Assembly: GCF_040954645.1 (NCBI RefSeq)
Contig: NC_092807.1
Span: 3,038,001-3,102,000 of the forward strand
Length of the DNA stretch: 64,000 nucleotides
Direction of reading: 5' to 3'
Origin: Diabrotica undecimpunctata
Lineage: Eukaryota > Arthropoda > Insecta > Coleoptera > Chrysomelidae
Shown piece after piece: positions 32,621-44,600 of the stretch (the stretch's first letter is position 1; the number at the start of each line of letters is the position of its first letter). Below the pieces are notes generated by a model that saw only the letters and a program-made list of their open reading frames with translations, was not told the origin of the DNA and ran no database searches. Position numbers and translations under genes: made by a program.

Positions 32621-33312
32621 AGTTAGAGACGTTTAGACCAAGTTTGGACATATGACCAAAAATAGATACGTATAAATTTAATTAGAGTATCCACACCCAC
32701 CTATGATTAAAGGCAAATATAATGACAATATTAGCATTTTGTTTAGTACGATTCTTGTTTTTGTTTACATGGAATTTAACATTTTTTTTAATCAGATCGA
32801 ATTTGTTTTTAATCCATTTGACATTTCTTTTATAACATCTTCAGTCGTAAATCCAAACTCATTAAAATTTTATATTCGAAACAGGTCAAAGGTTATATTA
32901 ATAATCAGCCATTAATATCCATTTATACCTCGCATTTAAAGCTTTATGCATGCACGAGGAATTTCTTTGAATTCAATTGTTAGGCGCAGGTGTGACCTCT
33001 GCGGGGAAACGATATATCGCATATCCCTTATCGGATCGAATTTTAAAATCCACGCGTATTTTTAATTTCTGTTTGTCGCCAGGCTAATCAATGTCTGTTC
33101 AAAATCGTCTATGATCTAAACTAAATAATAGCAACAGCAGTTTAGAACCAATATTAGAAAAGACAACAATACATCTAGTCTAAAAGAGCAATTATTTTTT
33201 AGCAAATTAGATCAAGTAATAAGGCTATAACCAAGTATGATACGAAGATTATTCTGAAAAAATATTAACACGTTAAATGCCACCATTCATAGTAAGAAAA
33301 AGTTTAAACACG
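32621..33312. other. Spacer, nothing recognised
   Basis: Mostly AT-rich; 32970-33110 is more balanced and may be unique sequence. At 33262 TTAACACGTTAAATGCCACC resembles the piggyBac-type end at 55934 (TTAACACGTTAAGTGCCAC), a possible solo end. Confidence 0.3.
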
Positions 33313-35602
33313 TATTCCTACCTATTATAGTCCATTTCCATCATATTGATAGCACATTATGTACGCAAATCCCTAAACTGTTGATACGGGTGACTCAATG
33401 AAAAATAGATATTTGTCAACAAGTTTACAGAAGTATATAGGAAAACAATTTTAAATTGAGTATGACCACCAGATATAAAGGTTGAAGCAGAATAGAATAC
33501 AATAGTTTTAAGGGGTACTAATCCCTAAATAAAGTTGCCAGTGTCGGAGTGATGGAGATTAACAGGTACTAATGAATTTGCAAGAAATGTAAGATGTTTA
33601 TTTTATTGGTTATATATAAAATAATTTGTGGCCGTAACAGGGGGCCGATTTGTAAAAAAATGAATATTATTTTAATCAAATTCCATTTCAGATTCACTGC
33701 TTTCTTTAGAATCTAAGGAATCTTCAACTCCAATGTTAATTATTACCGGTTCCAGCATTGCATCAGTCATATTATCCAAATTTCACATTTTATTTTCTTC
33801 CTTGTGAGCATGACTAACAGCATTTTTCCAATTTTCTGGAGTTACTTTTGATAAGGAATGTTCTAATAATTGTTGTAAGTCTTCTAAATTAAAAGTTTTG
33901 TTATTGCGTCCGACTTCACTCTTTACTTGAGACTATATATTTTCTATCGGATTCAGTTCACAGTGGTATGGGGGTAAACGTAAAATAATTACATCACGGT
34001 TTAATGCCATTTCATCAATTATATATTTTTTATAAGCTGCTTTATGTTACCTTACAATAGGTAATAATTCCTATTTTGTCGAATTTTCCTTGTACTCAAT
34101 TGCGTGTTTATCCAACCATTCGATTATCTCTCCTTTTTTCCATGCCGTTGTTGGCAATTTTTCTGCTAGTCTTGAATGGTAACTAGCATTATCCATGACT
34201 ATGACAGAATTTTTTGGAATTAAATCCAACATTTGCTCTAAATATTCTTCAAAAACGTCAGCAGTAATTTCCTCGTGGTAATCTTTGGTTGATTTTGAGG
34301 CAAAACTTAATAATCCACCATTGACAAAACCGTATTCGTTTCCAATATGGGTTATTATGAGTCTGCGTCCTTTTCCAACGGGAATATTGTTTATTCCAGT
34401 AGATACACCTTCGATGAATGCCAGACGGCAACTTTTCACATTTGTATCAACCCATAGATATGGTACAGTATGACCTTAATAAAGTCTTGTCCAAATAAAA
34501 AATTGTTTTCCCTTCTTCTCGGTACTTTTTAATAGTTCTTAGATAATCTCGTCTTCAACATACAATGTAATCTTTTTCAATTAAAACGGATTTTCTTCTA
34601 TTCTTTTGCCAACGAAATTCCATCTCTCTCAATATTCCCCATAATTTCTTGTTGCTTATGATTGATAACTCTTCGTTTTCTCTAATTAATGTTTGGATTT
34701 TGTCCAATGTTGGAAATTCTTTGTTAAAAAAAAAATGAGTGGACGCTGCGTCTTATTATGTTTTTATGTATTTCTTCAATTTCCAAAGGTTTACTCCCTC
34801 CACTCTTCTTGGGAGATGAAACAGTTCCTCCTTTTCTTTCTTTTAGGAATCTATAAATTGTTGCTTCTCCAACCGCTGTCATATTTGAACACATGTTAAC
34901 GATTTCACGAACATTACTTAAATGGCGTTGATGTACAAGTGCATCGTGTACATTTAATATTATATTTTTCTCTCTTAGACTGAAGGCACCTTTAAAACTA
35001 TACTTAACCGGGATAAAACCTGTTGTCGACGTCATTTTTAAATTTAAATAACAAAATATCGACACCAAAAACGTAGGTAGGTAAGACATGAACAATGTAC
35101 ATCTACAAACTAAATGGAAGATGCACACAATTTCTAATTTATATTATTAGCATAAGCTGTAATGTGGCATAAAAACTACTTAAACTATCATTAGTGAAGC
35201 CTTATCAGTAATTCCAGGTAATCGTTCAAAGAAGGTATTCTTTTTGTGTCAGGCGATAACTTGTATAGAAAACAATAATCACCTTTAAATTACTGTTTAC
35301 AATAATTTATTTCGTGAAACATTGAATTCTCTCGTTAATCACCCGTGTATAATTAACAATAATCGTGTGGCATATATACCGACGTTTTTTACGCACAAAA
35401 AAGGTATAGTGAGATTAGTGGACACTTATTTTACAGAAGATTTTTTAAAAGATAATGAATTGTTGACGGCATCTTAAAATATTATTTTTTTTTATTTATT
35501 TCAAAACAAGTATAGGGTGACGCCTATGTTTTTTTGACCTGTTGAGGATTTGCATACATAATGTGCTATCAATATGATGGAAAAGGACTATAGGTAGGAA
35601 TA
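33313..35602 (-). mobile_element. DD82E Tc1/mariner element, copy C, 56-bp inverted repeats
   Basis: Inverted repeats of about 56 bp, nearly identical, lie at 33315-33372 and 35546-35600, starting TTCCTACCTAT. TA flanks both ends (33313-33314 and 35601-35602). The element is 2286 bp and encloses a DD82E transposase pseudogene on the minus strand. A more diverged member than copies A and B, with different terminal repeats. Confidence 0.8.
33672..35035 (-). pseudogene. DD82E transposase, copy C
   Basis: Start ATG 35035 (MTSTTGFIPV). N-terminal region FSLREKNIILNVHDALV and MTAVGEATIYRFLKERK is parallel to copies A and B. A run of A/T near 34730 shifts the frame. Later FYLDKT (first Asp), GVSTGINNIPVGKGRRLIIT, EEITADVFEEYLEQML, SVIVMDNASYHSR (second Asp) and LRLPPYHCELNPIENI (Glu). 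I count 82 residues between second Asp and Glu. Two in-frame stops lie in the 82-residue spacer and one after the Glu. The acidic tail ends EMEFD. Confidence 0.85.
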
Positions 35603-36521
35603 AATAATTCTGTATTCTTTTTAGGTAGTTTTCTTTGATAGTTCTTTGTGGGTGAAGGTTTAGGTACTTTTTCATCCAGTGGAAGTGGCTGAAAGGTTGA
35701 AAAGATTCAACCGTTCTAATCTGCAACATTCTACCAGTATAACCTAGCGAGAGATTAAAATTAAGACAATTTTGAATATGAATTGCTAAAAGAAGGTATT
35801 ACTGAACTTTTTGAAGTTGAACATGTTTGAGCTAACCTTATATGATATTTTAGTGTTATGAAAAAACCTAAGAAGAATAATTAAACATGTATTATTTTGT
35901 TATTCGTTATTAAATTTTTCTTTACTTAATTTAATTTATTCCTTTCACCACAAATTGTATAATCAAAAGAGATATTAAAACATTATTGTGATTTCTTTGA
36001 CAGATAATTATATATTGTGTGTTCCGAAATAAAATTTACATTAATCTCTATCGTTCAGATAACTATCTGTCAGATAGGACAATATTTATCTGGAGGTGAA
36101 AAGACCGGCCCTTTCATGCAAGAAGTTAATTATTTTAAAAATTTATTTTTTAATTCTTTTGAAATTTTGTTGATCCTAAAAAATTGGCTGCGAATTTGGT
36201 GATCGGTAAAAAATATAATACAAAACTCGAGCTTTCCCATCAAATAAATTGCCAAACTAGAATTGGGCTGGTTTTATACGTAGGTCGATTTCATAAGACA
36301 ACTTTACGCAAAATGTTCAGCGACTCTCCAAAAGTGAGTTATTTGTTATAAAAATGCACAACAGATTAAAATATTATTCTGTTGTCGTCCTAGCTCTAAA
36401 TAGGAGGAAGACAGAAAAAATTAAGTAGAGTGACTGTACGTCGTACGTAAGTGAGTGAGTTAGGTTCGTCGGTTAAACTAGTGTTTTCATTGTTTTCCAA
36501 GTGATTTAAACTAAATAACAA
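35603..36521. other. Spacer, nothing recognised
   Basis: AT-rich; no motif. 36300-36440 may be the upstream part of the unnamed element that follows, but its end was not found. Confidence 0.3.
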
Positions 36522-37992
36522 TGGATATAGATAACAATAGTAGTTACAATGAGACTGAAGTAGTGCCTAGATAGAATAAATCAAAAAAGAGGAAAAAGCA
36601 CGGCAGAATGAGAGATGTCATGAAAAAAACTAGATTGCAGAGTCTCGAGGTAGGTGCAACCTGTAAGTGTCGTAAACAATGTTTTCAAAATGTGCCTGAA
36701 AAAACAAGAAAAACTGTACTCAAGAATTTTAACACAATGTCTTCTATTAATGAGCAGAACTCATAATTATTTGGATTGATTACAGTACTCTCTATTCGTC
36801 GAAGAAGACCTAGGAAAGATGAAGACGAAGCAAATTTGAGAAGTGCTGCATATTCTTACAGGGTACGTTATAGTACTGATAATAGCTTAAAAGAAATAAA
36901 TATTTGTATACAAGCTTTTATGTCTATTCGTGGAATAAAGAAAAAAAATTAGAGACATTACAAAATTCCCTAAAAATGACTGGAGTCAAAGGGGAGAAAA
37001 TAAAAACCATCCTAGAAAATTGGAATCCCACGTTCTTGCAGCAATATACGAACATTATAAAGTCATTTAAAGGCAGGAAAAGCCACTACAGTGTGAATGA
37101 TAGTAAAAAATTATACTTACCTGAAGACTTAAACATAAAAAAGATGTTAAAAATGTTTTGCGAGTTAAACCCTTCTATGAAAATATCATACGAGTCTTAC
37201 AGAACAGTCTTTAATACAAAATTCCACATAGCCTTTGGTTATCCCAGAACCGATACATGTAGTTCCTGTGATGAGTTTCTTATAAAAGTAAAATCTCTTC
37301 AGTCTGATATTTTAAACAGTTTCGATCTTGCTCAAAATGAACGCTTGCAAATGGAAATAAGCCAGCTTTCGATACAAAATAATGTACATAAAAGAGAGTC
37401 TGAGTTATTTTATGGTAGAAAAAGGCCTGCGAAGAAAAAAAGTCGAACCTCTGTGACTCACGAAGCTACTTGTCTCGATTTTGGAAAAAATCTTGAGTGT
37501 CCCAAACATAACAATAAACGATGTTTACTATAAGAGCCAGCTGAACGTCTATGCCTAGGGAAGCGACGATGTATGCTCAATGCTGAGCGACTTTCTATGG
37601 AATTTTCTGAATATACAAGTAAGATCGCTTTAAATATTCTGCAACTCATATGGGGGCCAAAATAAAAATTTCACCATGTTTCGGTTTTTGCATTATATTG
37701 TCCATAATACACGTAGACTTGATTATGTTCAAGTTACTTTCCCTATTCGTGGGCATTCCTACATTAAACCGGACAAAAATATGGACTTAATAAACTCCAA
37801 ACAACGAGCTGAGATTCCTTCAGATTGGCTTGAAATTTTTAGAAGTGCTCGTGCAAAACCATCACCATTTGACGTTGTGGAAATAGATCAATCCTACTTC
37901 CGAACATGGACGAATTTTTTTAATACTAAAACAGATTATTGGAAGAAATTTCCTTTCAGTTCCCGTCCAATTCGAGAATTAGAAATACATTA
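36522..37992 (+). pseudogene. Unnamed transposon-like Cys-containing protein family
   Basis: A broken frame of roughly 490 codons. N-terminus MDIDNNSSYNETEVVPR then basic KKRKKHGRMR, a Cys motif (CKCRKQCFQNV), stops near 36572 and 36765, then RSAAYSYRVRYSTDNS. The longest open part (36904-37533) reads KGRKSHYSVNDSKKLYLPED, FHIAFGYPRTDTCSSCDEF and CPKHNNKRC. A later piece (37676-37990) reads VTFPIRGHSYIKPDKNMDLI and SDWLEIFRSARAKPSPFDVV. From memory this order (Cys cluster, KSHY, GFPRxDTCxxCD, FPVRGHSY) belongs to a multi-copy family in arthropod genomes, usually unannotated and probably transposon-derived. I cannot assign a superfamily; no ends were found. Confidence 0.55.
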
Positions 37993-38019
37993 AGAACATC
38001 GAAGACTAATATATCACCG

Positions 38020-39785
38020 GGAGTCCTATAATGAAGCATCATCATCACCACCACGTAGCGCTATAACCCTGGGTGGATCTTGGCTGACTGTAAAACTTTT
38101 TAACTTTTTTCCAATTAATTTGTGCGGTCTTCCATCAACCTAGGGTGAAATGGAATGTTCATTTTCTGGAGATCTGCTTGGATGTTATCTCTCCATCGCA
38201 TTCTGGGACGTCCGAGTGGTCTTTTGCCTGTGGGAATCTCTTCCCATACCAGTTTTACAAGTCTCTCGTTATGCAGTTTAATTCGATATTGGTTCTGATC
38301 GTATACTGGTTTGTGGTGATATCATGGGGAGATCCGAAAATGTTTCTAAGTATTTTTCGTTCAAAGCGTCTGAGCTTTTCTTCGTTTGCTTTGGTTATGG
38401 TCCACGTTTCGCATTCGTATGTTATTACAGGTCTGACGATAGATTTATAGATTTTGATCTTTGAACTTCTTGTAAGATTTTTTGATTTTATGAGCTTATC
38501 CAGTGCGAATAGACAGCGGTTTGCAGATTGGATTCTGTCTTTTATTTCTTCAGTAACATCGTTGTCAGCTGTGATTACGACCCCCAGATACTTAAAACGT
38601 TGTACTTTTTCAAAATTGAAGGTGTTGACCGTCACATTTTGTCCTATTCTGTCTCTTCGTCTCGTTCTATTTATACACATATATTTCGTCTTCTCTTCAT
38701 TAATCTTCAGCTCTACTTCACTTGTTGCTGCTTCCACCTTGTTGAAGATGTCTTTCGTGGATACGTTGGAGTCTCCAACGAGATCTATGTTATCTGCATA
38801 TGCGAGTAATAGCTTGGAACCAATAGCAATTTTGTTTTTATTTCGGCCGACCTCATGGCTTCCTCTAATACAAGGTTAAAAAGTAGTGGAGATAACGCAT
38901 CACCCTGTTTGAGTCCACTGTTGATTTTAAAGCTGCCAGACAGTTTATTATTTACACGTACTTTAGATATTCCACCCTCCATACAGACTTTGGTCATCCA
39001 AATGAGTTTCTTTGGTATTGAGAGCTCCGCCATGGCATTCCATACTTGGCTTCTTTCTACGCTATCATATGCCTGTCGAAAGTCTATAAAAAGATTGTGT
39101 ATGGGTCTGTTATACTCCCATCCCTTTTCTAGAAGTTGTCTCAGCGTGAATAGTTGATCTATTGTTGATCTGTTTGCCCTAAAACCGGCTTGATATTCGC
39201 CTAGGACATTTTCAGCATATGGGATTAGTCTACTAAAAATGATGTTTGAGAGGGTTTTATATGCCGTGTTTAGGAGTGAAATTCCTCTATAATTCGCGCA
39301 TTTTGTTTTGTCCCTGTTTTTGTAGATGAGCACTATTACTATTATGTTTTCCTTCCATCGTGCTGGTATCCTTTCTTCTAACCATATGTGCGTTATTAGA
39401 AGTTCTGCTGGTATCTCGTCCGTACCCGGCGCTTTATAATTTTTTAGCTTGTTTAAGGCCTTTTGGGTTTCTTCAAAAGAGGGATTTTTGACGAGCATGT
39501 CCGCTGTGATATAGACCTCTCCTTTGTGCTGTTCTTCCTGTATGAAGTTTAGAAGGTCCCTAAAACACTCTTTCCAATCTTCAGTTATTTCTTTACCGTC
39601 GATTATCATACGGCCTTGATTGTCTCTCAGGATATGGATGGAATTGGTTCTATGTCCCCTTTTCTCAGAGGAAATTGCTTTACAGAATTCTCTGGAGCCT
39701 GGTTTGGGCCGGTCTCTCTCCATAGGTTCATATTTTTGTTGTTCATAGTTTCTTTTCTTTGTGCGTATTAGTTTTCTTGTTTATT
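38020..39785 (-). pseudogene. RTE-like LINE, linker to 3' end
   Basis: Reading from 39785: RKLIRTKKRNYEQQKYE, RPKPGSREFCKAISSEKRG, LKNYKAPGTDEIPAELL, CANYRGISLLNTAYKTL, YQAGFRANRSTIDQLFTL, FIDFRQAYDSVERSQVW (first catalytic Asp), GLKQGDALSPLLFNLVLEE. The catalytic box reads YADN instead of YADD (near 38790), where the frame also breaks. Second part (38737-38255): EEKTKYMCINR, FKYLGVVITADNDVTEEI, FERKILRNIFG, then GRPRMRWRDNIQADLQ to about 38150. The 3' end is a GGTGGTGATGATGATG tail (38032-38047). The endonuclease is missing. Confidence 0.85.
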
Positions 39786-41489
39786 TTCGGCAGTTGTCAT
39801 ATTCCTTTTTACTTTGGTCTGTTTGCAGTTGCATCCAAGTCTTCCTTACTGTTTGTCTATAATGGAGCATGGGAGTCAGCAATAGTGAAGGAAAAAGAAA
39901 GTAAGCGAAAGGAACCTTCCGTATTCTTATTTAGGTATGAAAAAAATATTAATATCTTGGAATACTCTTATTAAACAACATTATTTTTAGGTTTGATACC
40001 AATCTCGGCTAAAAAATTTAAATGCCTATAAGATTTGAAACGATTCTGTGGTGACGAAGCAAAACAATTTTGCTGATAAACTGCCCAAGCATTAGAATTA
40101 TTTCATATTAATAACTTTTGTCTACTTGCCATTTTCACTTGTTTTTTTTTTTGACTTGGCACCTTTAGACCAATAATGTTTGGTGGTTTGGCCAATTAAA
40201 GCTTATGTTCTATTTTGCATAATATCTATATAAGTTTAATTTCTTGTGTGTGTCTCATTAATTACCCAAGTAACTGATCTAATCAACAGAGTTCATAATA
40301 ACCATCAATAATTTATCAATAACTGGTTTTAAAATTTAAACTTCGTTTTGTACGAAATAGACATTTGATGACTTAGTTTTTTATGGACCTGTACCCTTCA
40401 GATGCAAGTGATTGGATCCCCCGTCGCATTCTGACGGCAAAATCACTGGTTACATTATAACCACTAACTTATATAGCGTCAGTGGACACTATTGGCTTCA
40501 GTCATGTCTGAGAGACTCAAAAGATATACTATTTTTCATAATTATATTTTCCTAAAATCAACTATTTTAAAATATAACTTCACCACTCACATTATTTAGT
40601 ACGCAATCTAGCAACAACATATATGTATTTTTTTCGCTTTAATAATTATTGCACTTGTGTAACCCGAGTACTTTCATCCGACATATAATAATGATTAATT
40701 GCTACTTAAATTCTCATTAGCATCCATCATCCATACCAACAAATTAACGATCATTTGTTTTCCGTTAAAATTCTTTTTTCTCGCAAAAAATCAGACCACC
40801 CAATCTAGCAAACCGCAAAAGTCAAGACCCCGAAAAAAAGTAACAGCCTAATTACCGCCTAATTAACAAACAAAGTACAAAGTGAGCCCTGAAAAAAATG
40901 TGACGGGATGAAACAAAAGATGTGCGGGATGTCCTCGGAGACAACCGTTCGCCGGCAGTGGCTTAATGTGCAACTTCCTTTCTGGAAAGATGAGGATAGC
41001 GACGGCTGAATTAAGAGATAAATTGGGATATTTTTGAAAATTAACTTTTTCAACCGACCGACAGAAAGTGGGTTAATTGCTATGACCGAGTTGCACGAAA
41101 AACACTCTCAAATGAAAATATGCTTCAAATAAAATGTAGATAAGTGAATTTGTTTTAAAAGCAATGTAAAATTAGTACGGACGAGTCTTTTAGGGTTAAT
41201 TATGCTTTAAATTGAAAAATTTACAATTTAAATGAAAACAACCACATAAATATATGAGAAATAATACAGAAATGTCAAGTGCTTTACCTAATTCATTACA
41301 AAAGTATTCAAGAGACTCTTTGAAAAAAAGATGGTACAGTAGGCAGTACAGTAGATTAGCGCGAAACTTCATACAATGTTTTCTGTATTTTTAAAATTAC
41401 ATTAAAATAATTCAATAAATTGTTATGTTTGCTCCACCACCACCTGCTAATGTATTAACAAAGCATACTGTGTTTACCGTCGAATAATC
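39786..41489. other. Unassigned region
   Basis: No transposase or reverse transcriptase motif. 40780-41060 has even base composition and may be unique host sequence. Near 41350 is the dispersed phrase TAGATTAGCGCGAA also seen near 12275. From about 41420 a short frame (MFAPPPPANVLTKHTVF) leads up to the hAT insertion and may belong to the LINE sequence that resumes at 44091. Confidence 0.3.
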
Positions 41490-44090
41490 TTCTAGACCAG
41501 AGTTTCCCAAACTTATCTAAACCGCGACCCCTTTTTGCTAAAAAATTTGTTCGCGACCCCCCAATTTCCCCCCACTCATTTATTCAATATGATTTGACAG
41601 AAATAGCATGCCTAATTTACAATTATCTGATGGTTTCTCAAATTTAATTTTACTTTACTATTTAAGTTTAAATCAAAAACAATTATTTTATTTTAATACA
41701 ATTATTTTAATGATTGCGATCTGTCCCACTAGTAATTAGTAGTAGGTACTTCTGCCAGAATAGCATTTACAATAAAAATAAATAATAAGAAGTCGACTGC
41801 ACATTGCGACATATTAGCTTGTGTCTACATCGCAAAACTCTTCCATGATAATCGCGAAAGCGCTCGCTACTAGATGGCACTCTGGAACGTTCTCGTAGAC
41901 TCGTTTTGGCTTTATATAAGCGGCGATGCGCAACGAAACCTCAGTTCGAATCCAAACAGCTTACGGTGACGAACGCGGTGTTGAGTAATGAGTAAATATT
42001 TTACGACTTACGTATTCCCGTTTACGTATTTACGTCTACGATAAATTATAAATTATGGATAAGTTTTTAAAAAGAAGTGCAGAACCATCTACGTCTGAAA
42101 GTGGCAGTAGCAGCAATAAAAAGAAAAACAGATTCTACATTGATGAATATCTTAAATATGGTTTTACCGTTATTTCCAATAAACCACAATGTGTTATTTG
42201 TGGACAAGTCTTGTCAAAAGAAAGCATGAAGCCATCAAAGTTACTTCGACATTTAAATAGCAAAAGCATTTAAAGACAGCTGAACGTCCTTCACAAACAG
42301 CAAGACAGTTTTCCCTTGGCAACCACTACTAATGAAAAAGCATTATTAGCAAGTTATAAATTTGCTTATCGTGTTGCCAAAACTAGTAATCCGCACACAA
42401 ATGCTGAAAATCTGATTTTTCCAGCAGCTGTTGAAATGCTACATATAATGTGTGGGGAAAGAGAGGCTGCAAAATTAAATACAATACCTCTGTCAAATAA
42501 TACTATCCAAAGAAGAATTAGTGATATGGCAGAAGATATTCAAGCGGAAGTTGTGGAAAATCTTAATAAATGCACGTACTTCTCTCTTCAAATGGACGAA
42601 TCCACAGATATATCTAACTGTGCCCAATTCATTACGTTTGTAAGATATGATACAAATAATGGCATTCAAGAAGATATTTTATTTTGTTCCCCATTGGAGA
42701 CCAATACCACTGGAAAATGTTTACTCGACACTTTTGTGAAACGTACAAGTAAATATGATATTGACTAGGGTAAATGTATTGCTATATGCACAGATGGCGC
42801 TAAAGCTATGACAGGACATAAATCTGGTCTTGTCGTCAAATTACAAGAAATAATGCCAAATGGAGACATTGTTTTTTACATCGAGAAGCTCTTGCGTCCA
42901 AAGCTTTACCTCCTGAAACGGACTGTGTTATGAAAATCATCATTAAAGTTGTAAATTCCATTAAAGGAAAAGCTTTGCAGACCCGTATTTTTAGAAAAAT
43001 TTGCGAAGACATGGGTGATTTATTTGAAAATCTTCTCTATCACACCGAAGTAAGGTAACTTTCAAGGGGCAACGTCTTAAAAAGAGTATTTCACTTAAGA
43101 GCAGAGCTTTTAATGTATTTGAAAGATGAGAAGTCCCCATATGAAAATCAATTTTCCGATCATATTTGGCTTCTGAAACTAGGTTTCCTTGCTGATATTT
43201 TCGAGCAATTAAATATTTTGAACAGTAATTTACAAGGTCGCGACATTAATATAATTACAGCCACAGATAAAATTAAGGCGTTTCTAAGAAAAATCGATTT
43301 ATGGTCGACCTCACTTGGCAAAAAACAACTCGATTCATTCCAGTGCTTTCAGGAAATTATGGAAAATGTATCCAATTACAGTGCTACAAATTTTGAACAA
43401 GTTTTTGCTGACGTGCATGTTACTTTGCTCAATTTAAAACAACAGCTCTGTGATTATTTCCCCGAAGAAATTCAAAACAGTTACGACAGTTGCAGATGGA
43501 TACTAAATCCGTTTTTAGCCGATTCTTTTCAGCATGTTGAAATACCAATAAACATGAAAGAAAAATATCAAGTGATGGAATGTTGAAGCTCCAATTTTTT
43601 TCCCAGAACTCAGACCAATTTTGGACCGAAAAGATGCAGGAATACTCCCAGTTGGCGAGTGAAGCTGTAAAATGTTTGGTTCCATTTGTAACATCATATT
43701 TGTGTGAGTTAAGTTTTACGTCTATGACTGCCATTAAAACAAGAGTTAGAAATCGTCTCGTACTTGAAAATGATATAATTGTGTGTGTCTCAAATACACA
43801 GCCTAGATTTGAAAGATTAGTTTCACAGAAACAGGCGCATAGGTCTCATTAAGATTATAATATTTGACTTTGTTTTACTCTTTTATTTTTACGGACTTTA
43901 ATATTTAGTTTTATATTTCGTCGGATAATTAATTGTTAATTTCTATTTACGGCGTTGTTAAAATAAAAATACATGATCTAACAAAGTGGTGCTTTTGTCT
44001 TATTTTGTAAATGTTCGGCGACCCCCCTAGTACCTCATGGCGACCCCCCAGGGGGTCGCGACCCCCACTTTGGGAAACACTGTTCTAGAC
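41490..44090 (+). mobile_element. hAT transposon with perfect 8-bp target duplication
   Basis: TTCTAGAC is repeated exactly at 41490-41497 and 44083-44090, the 8-bp target duplication expected of hAT elements. The ends begin CAGAGTTTCCCAAAC and, in reverse, CAGTGTTTCCCAAAG, followed by CGCGACCCC on both sides. The element is 2585 bp and encloses a degenerate transposase. The repeated GCGACCCC motifs near both ends may be transposase binding sites. Confidence 0.92.
42055..43852 (+). pseudogene. hAT transposase of the ZBED5/FAM200-like type
   Basis: Starts MDKFLKRSAEPSTSESGS with a BED-like zinc finger (CVICGQVLSKESMKPSKLLRH). A one-base shift near 42265 disturbs the frame. LLASYKFAYRVAKTSNPHT, IPLSNNTIQRRISDMAEDI and YFSLQMDESTDISN are typical of ZBED5/SCAND3-type hAT proteins; ESTD holds the first catalytic Asp. 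CIAICTDGAKAMTGHKSGL holds the second. Stops and shifts follow (LLYHTEVR), and then IWLLKLGFLADIFEQLNILN. The C-terminal dimerisation region is at about 43680 (LVPFVTSYLCELSFTSM). About six lesions; dead. Confidence 0.88.
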
Positions 44091-44352
44091 AAACCAGATA
44101 CATTAACCGAAAAAGACAGAAGTGAAAGTGTTATTCCGAATAACTTTGTACCATTTTATATTAAACAAAAATCTTTAGCAAACTCTGACCAGATTAGTCT
44201 ATTTAAGTTAATATTTTTCATGTAAACACACAAAGTTTATTAAACAAAATAGATCAGCTTAATATTTTTTCGAAAAATAAAAGATACAATATATTATGTT
44301 TCTCTGAACACTGGCTCAGAGAAAACGAATTAACAACATTAAAGCTTGATAT
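44091..44352 (+). pseudogene. LINE endonuclease N-terminal fragment
   Basis: LDKPDTLTEKDRSESVIPNN and, after a stop, NKIDQLNIFSKNKRYN then ILCFSEHWLRENELTTLKLD, the start of a Jockey/CR1-type apurinic endonuclease (SEHWL holds a catalytic Glu). The hAT element is inserted on its left; a Penelope-type sequence abuts on its right. Confidence 0.65.
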
Positions 44353-44600
44353 ATGTAGGTAGAACCATTAGAAAGTTATCTACTAGAATTTCAGAACATT
44401 TGAAAAGACCAAACTCTTCAAGTTTTGGTCAACACTTATTATCTAGTAAACACAATTTTAACATCAATACTGGTTCGTCTATTATACATGACATTAGTAG
44501 AAAGAAAAACTATTTGTAGTTGTATTTATTGGAAGATTTGGAGATCACCAAGGAAACAAATGGAAACTCTCACTGTCTTAATATTTAAACTTTAAACTCT
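44353..44600 (+). pseudogene. Penelope-like GIY-YIG endonuclease fragment
   Basis: A frame reads YVGRTIRKLSTRISEHLKR, SFGQHLLSSKHNF, IHDISRKKNYL and, after a stop, LYLLEDLEITKE. YVGRT, the Arg following it, the EH pair and the L.LEDLEI end are the order seen in the GIY-YIG endonuclease of Penelope-like retroelements, which nicks target DNA to prime reverse transcription. The Penelope reverse transcriptase is not present nearby. Confidence 0.65.

Noticed and set aside
38528..38879. Plus-strand frames opposite the LINE at 38-39.8 kb
   Set aside because: Antisense to a clear reverse transcriptase reading with known motifs in order.
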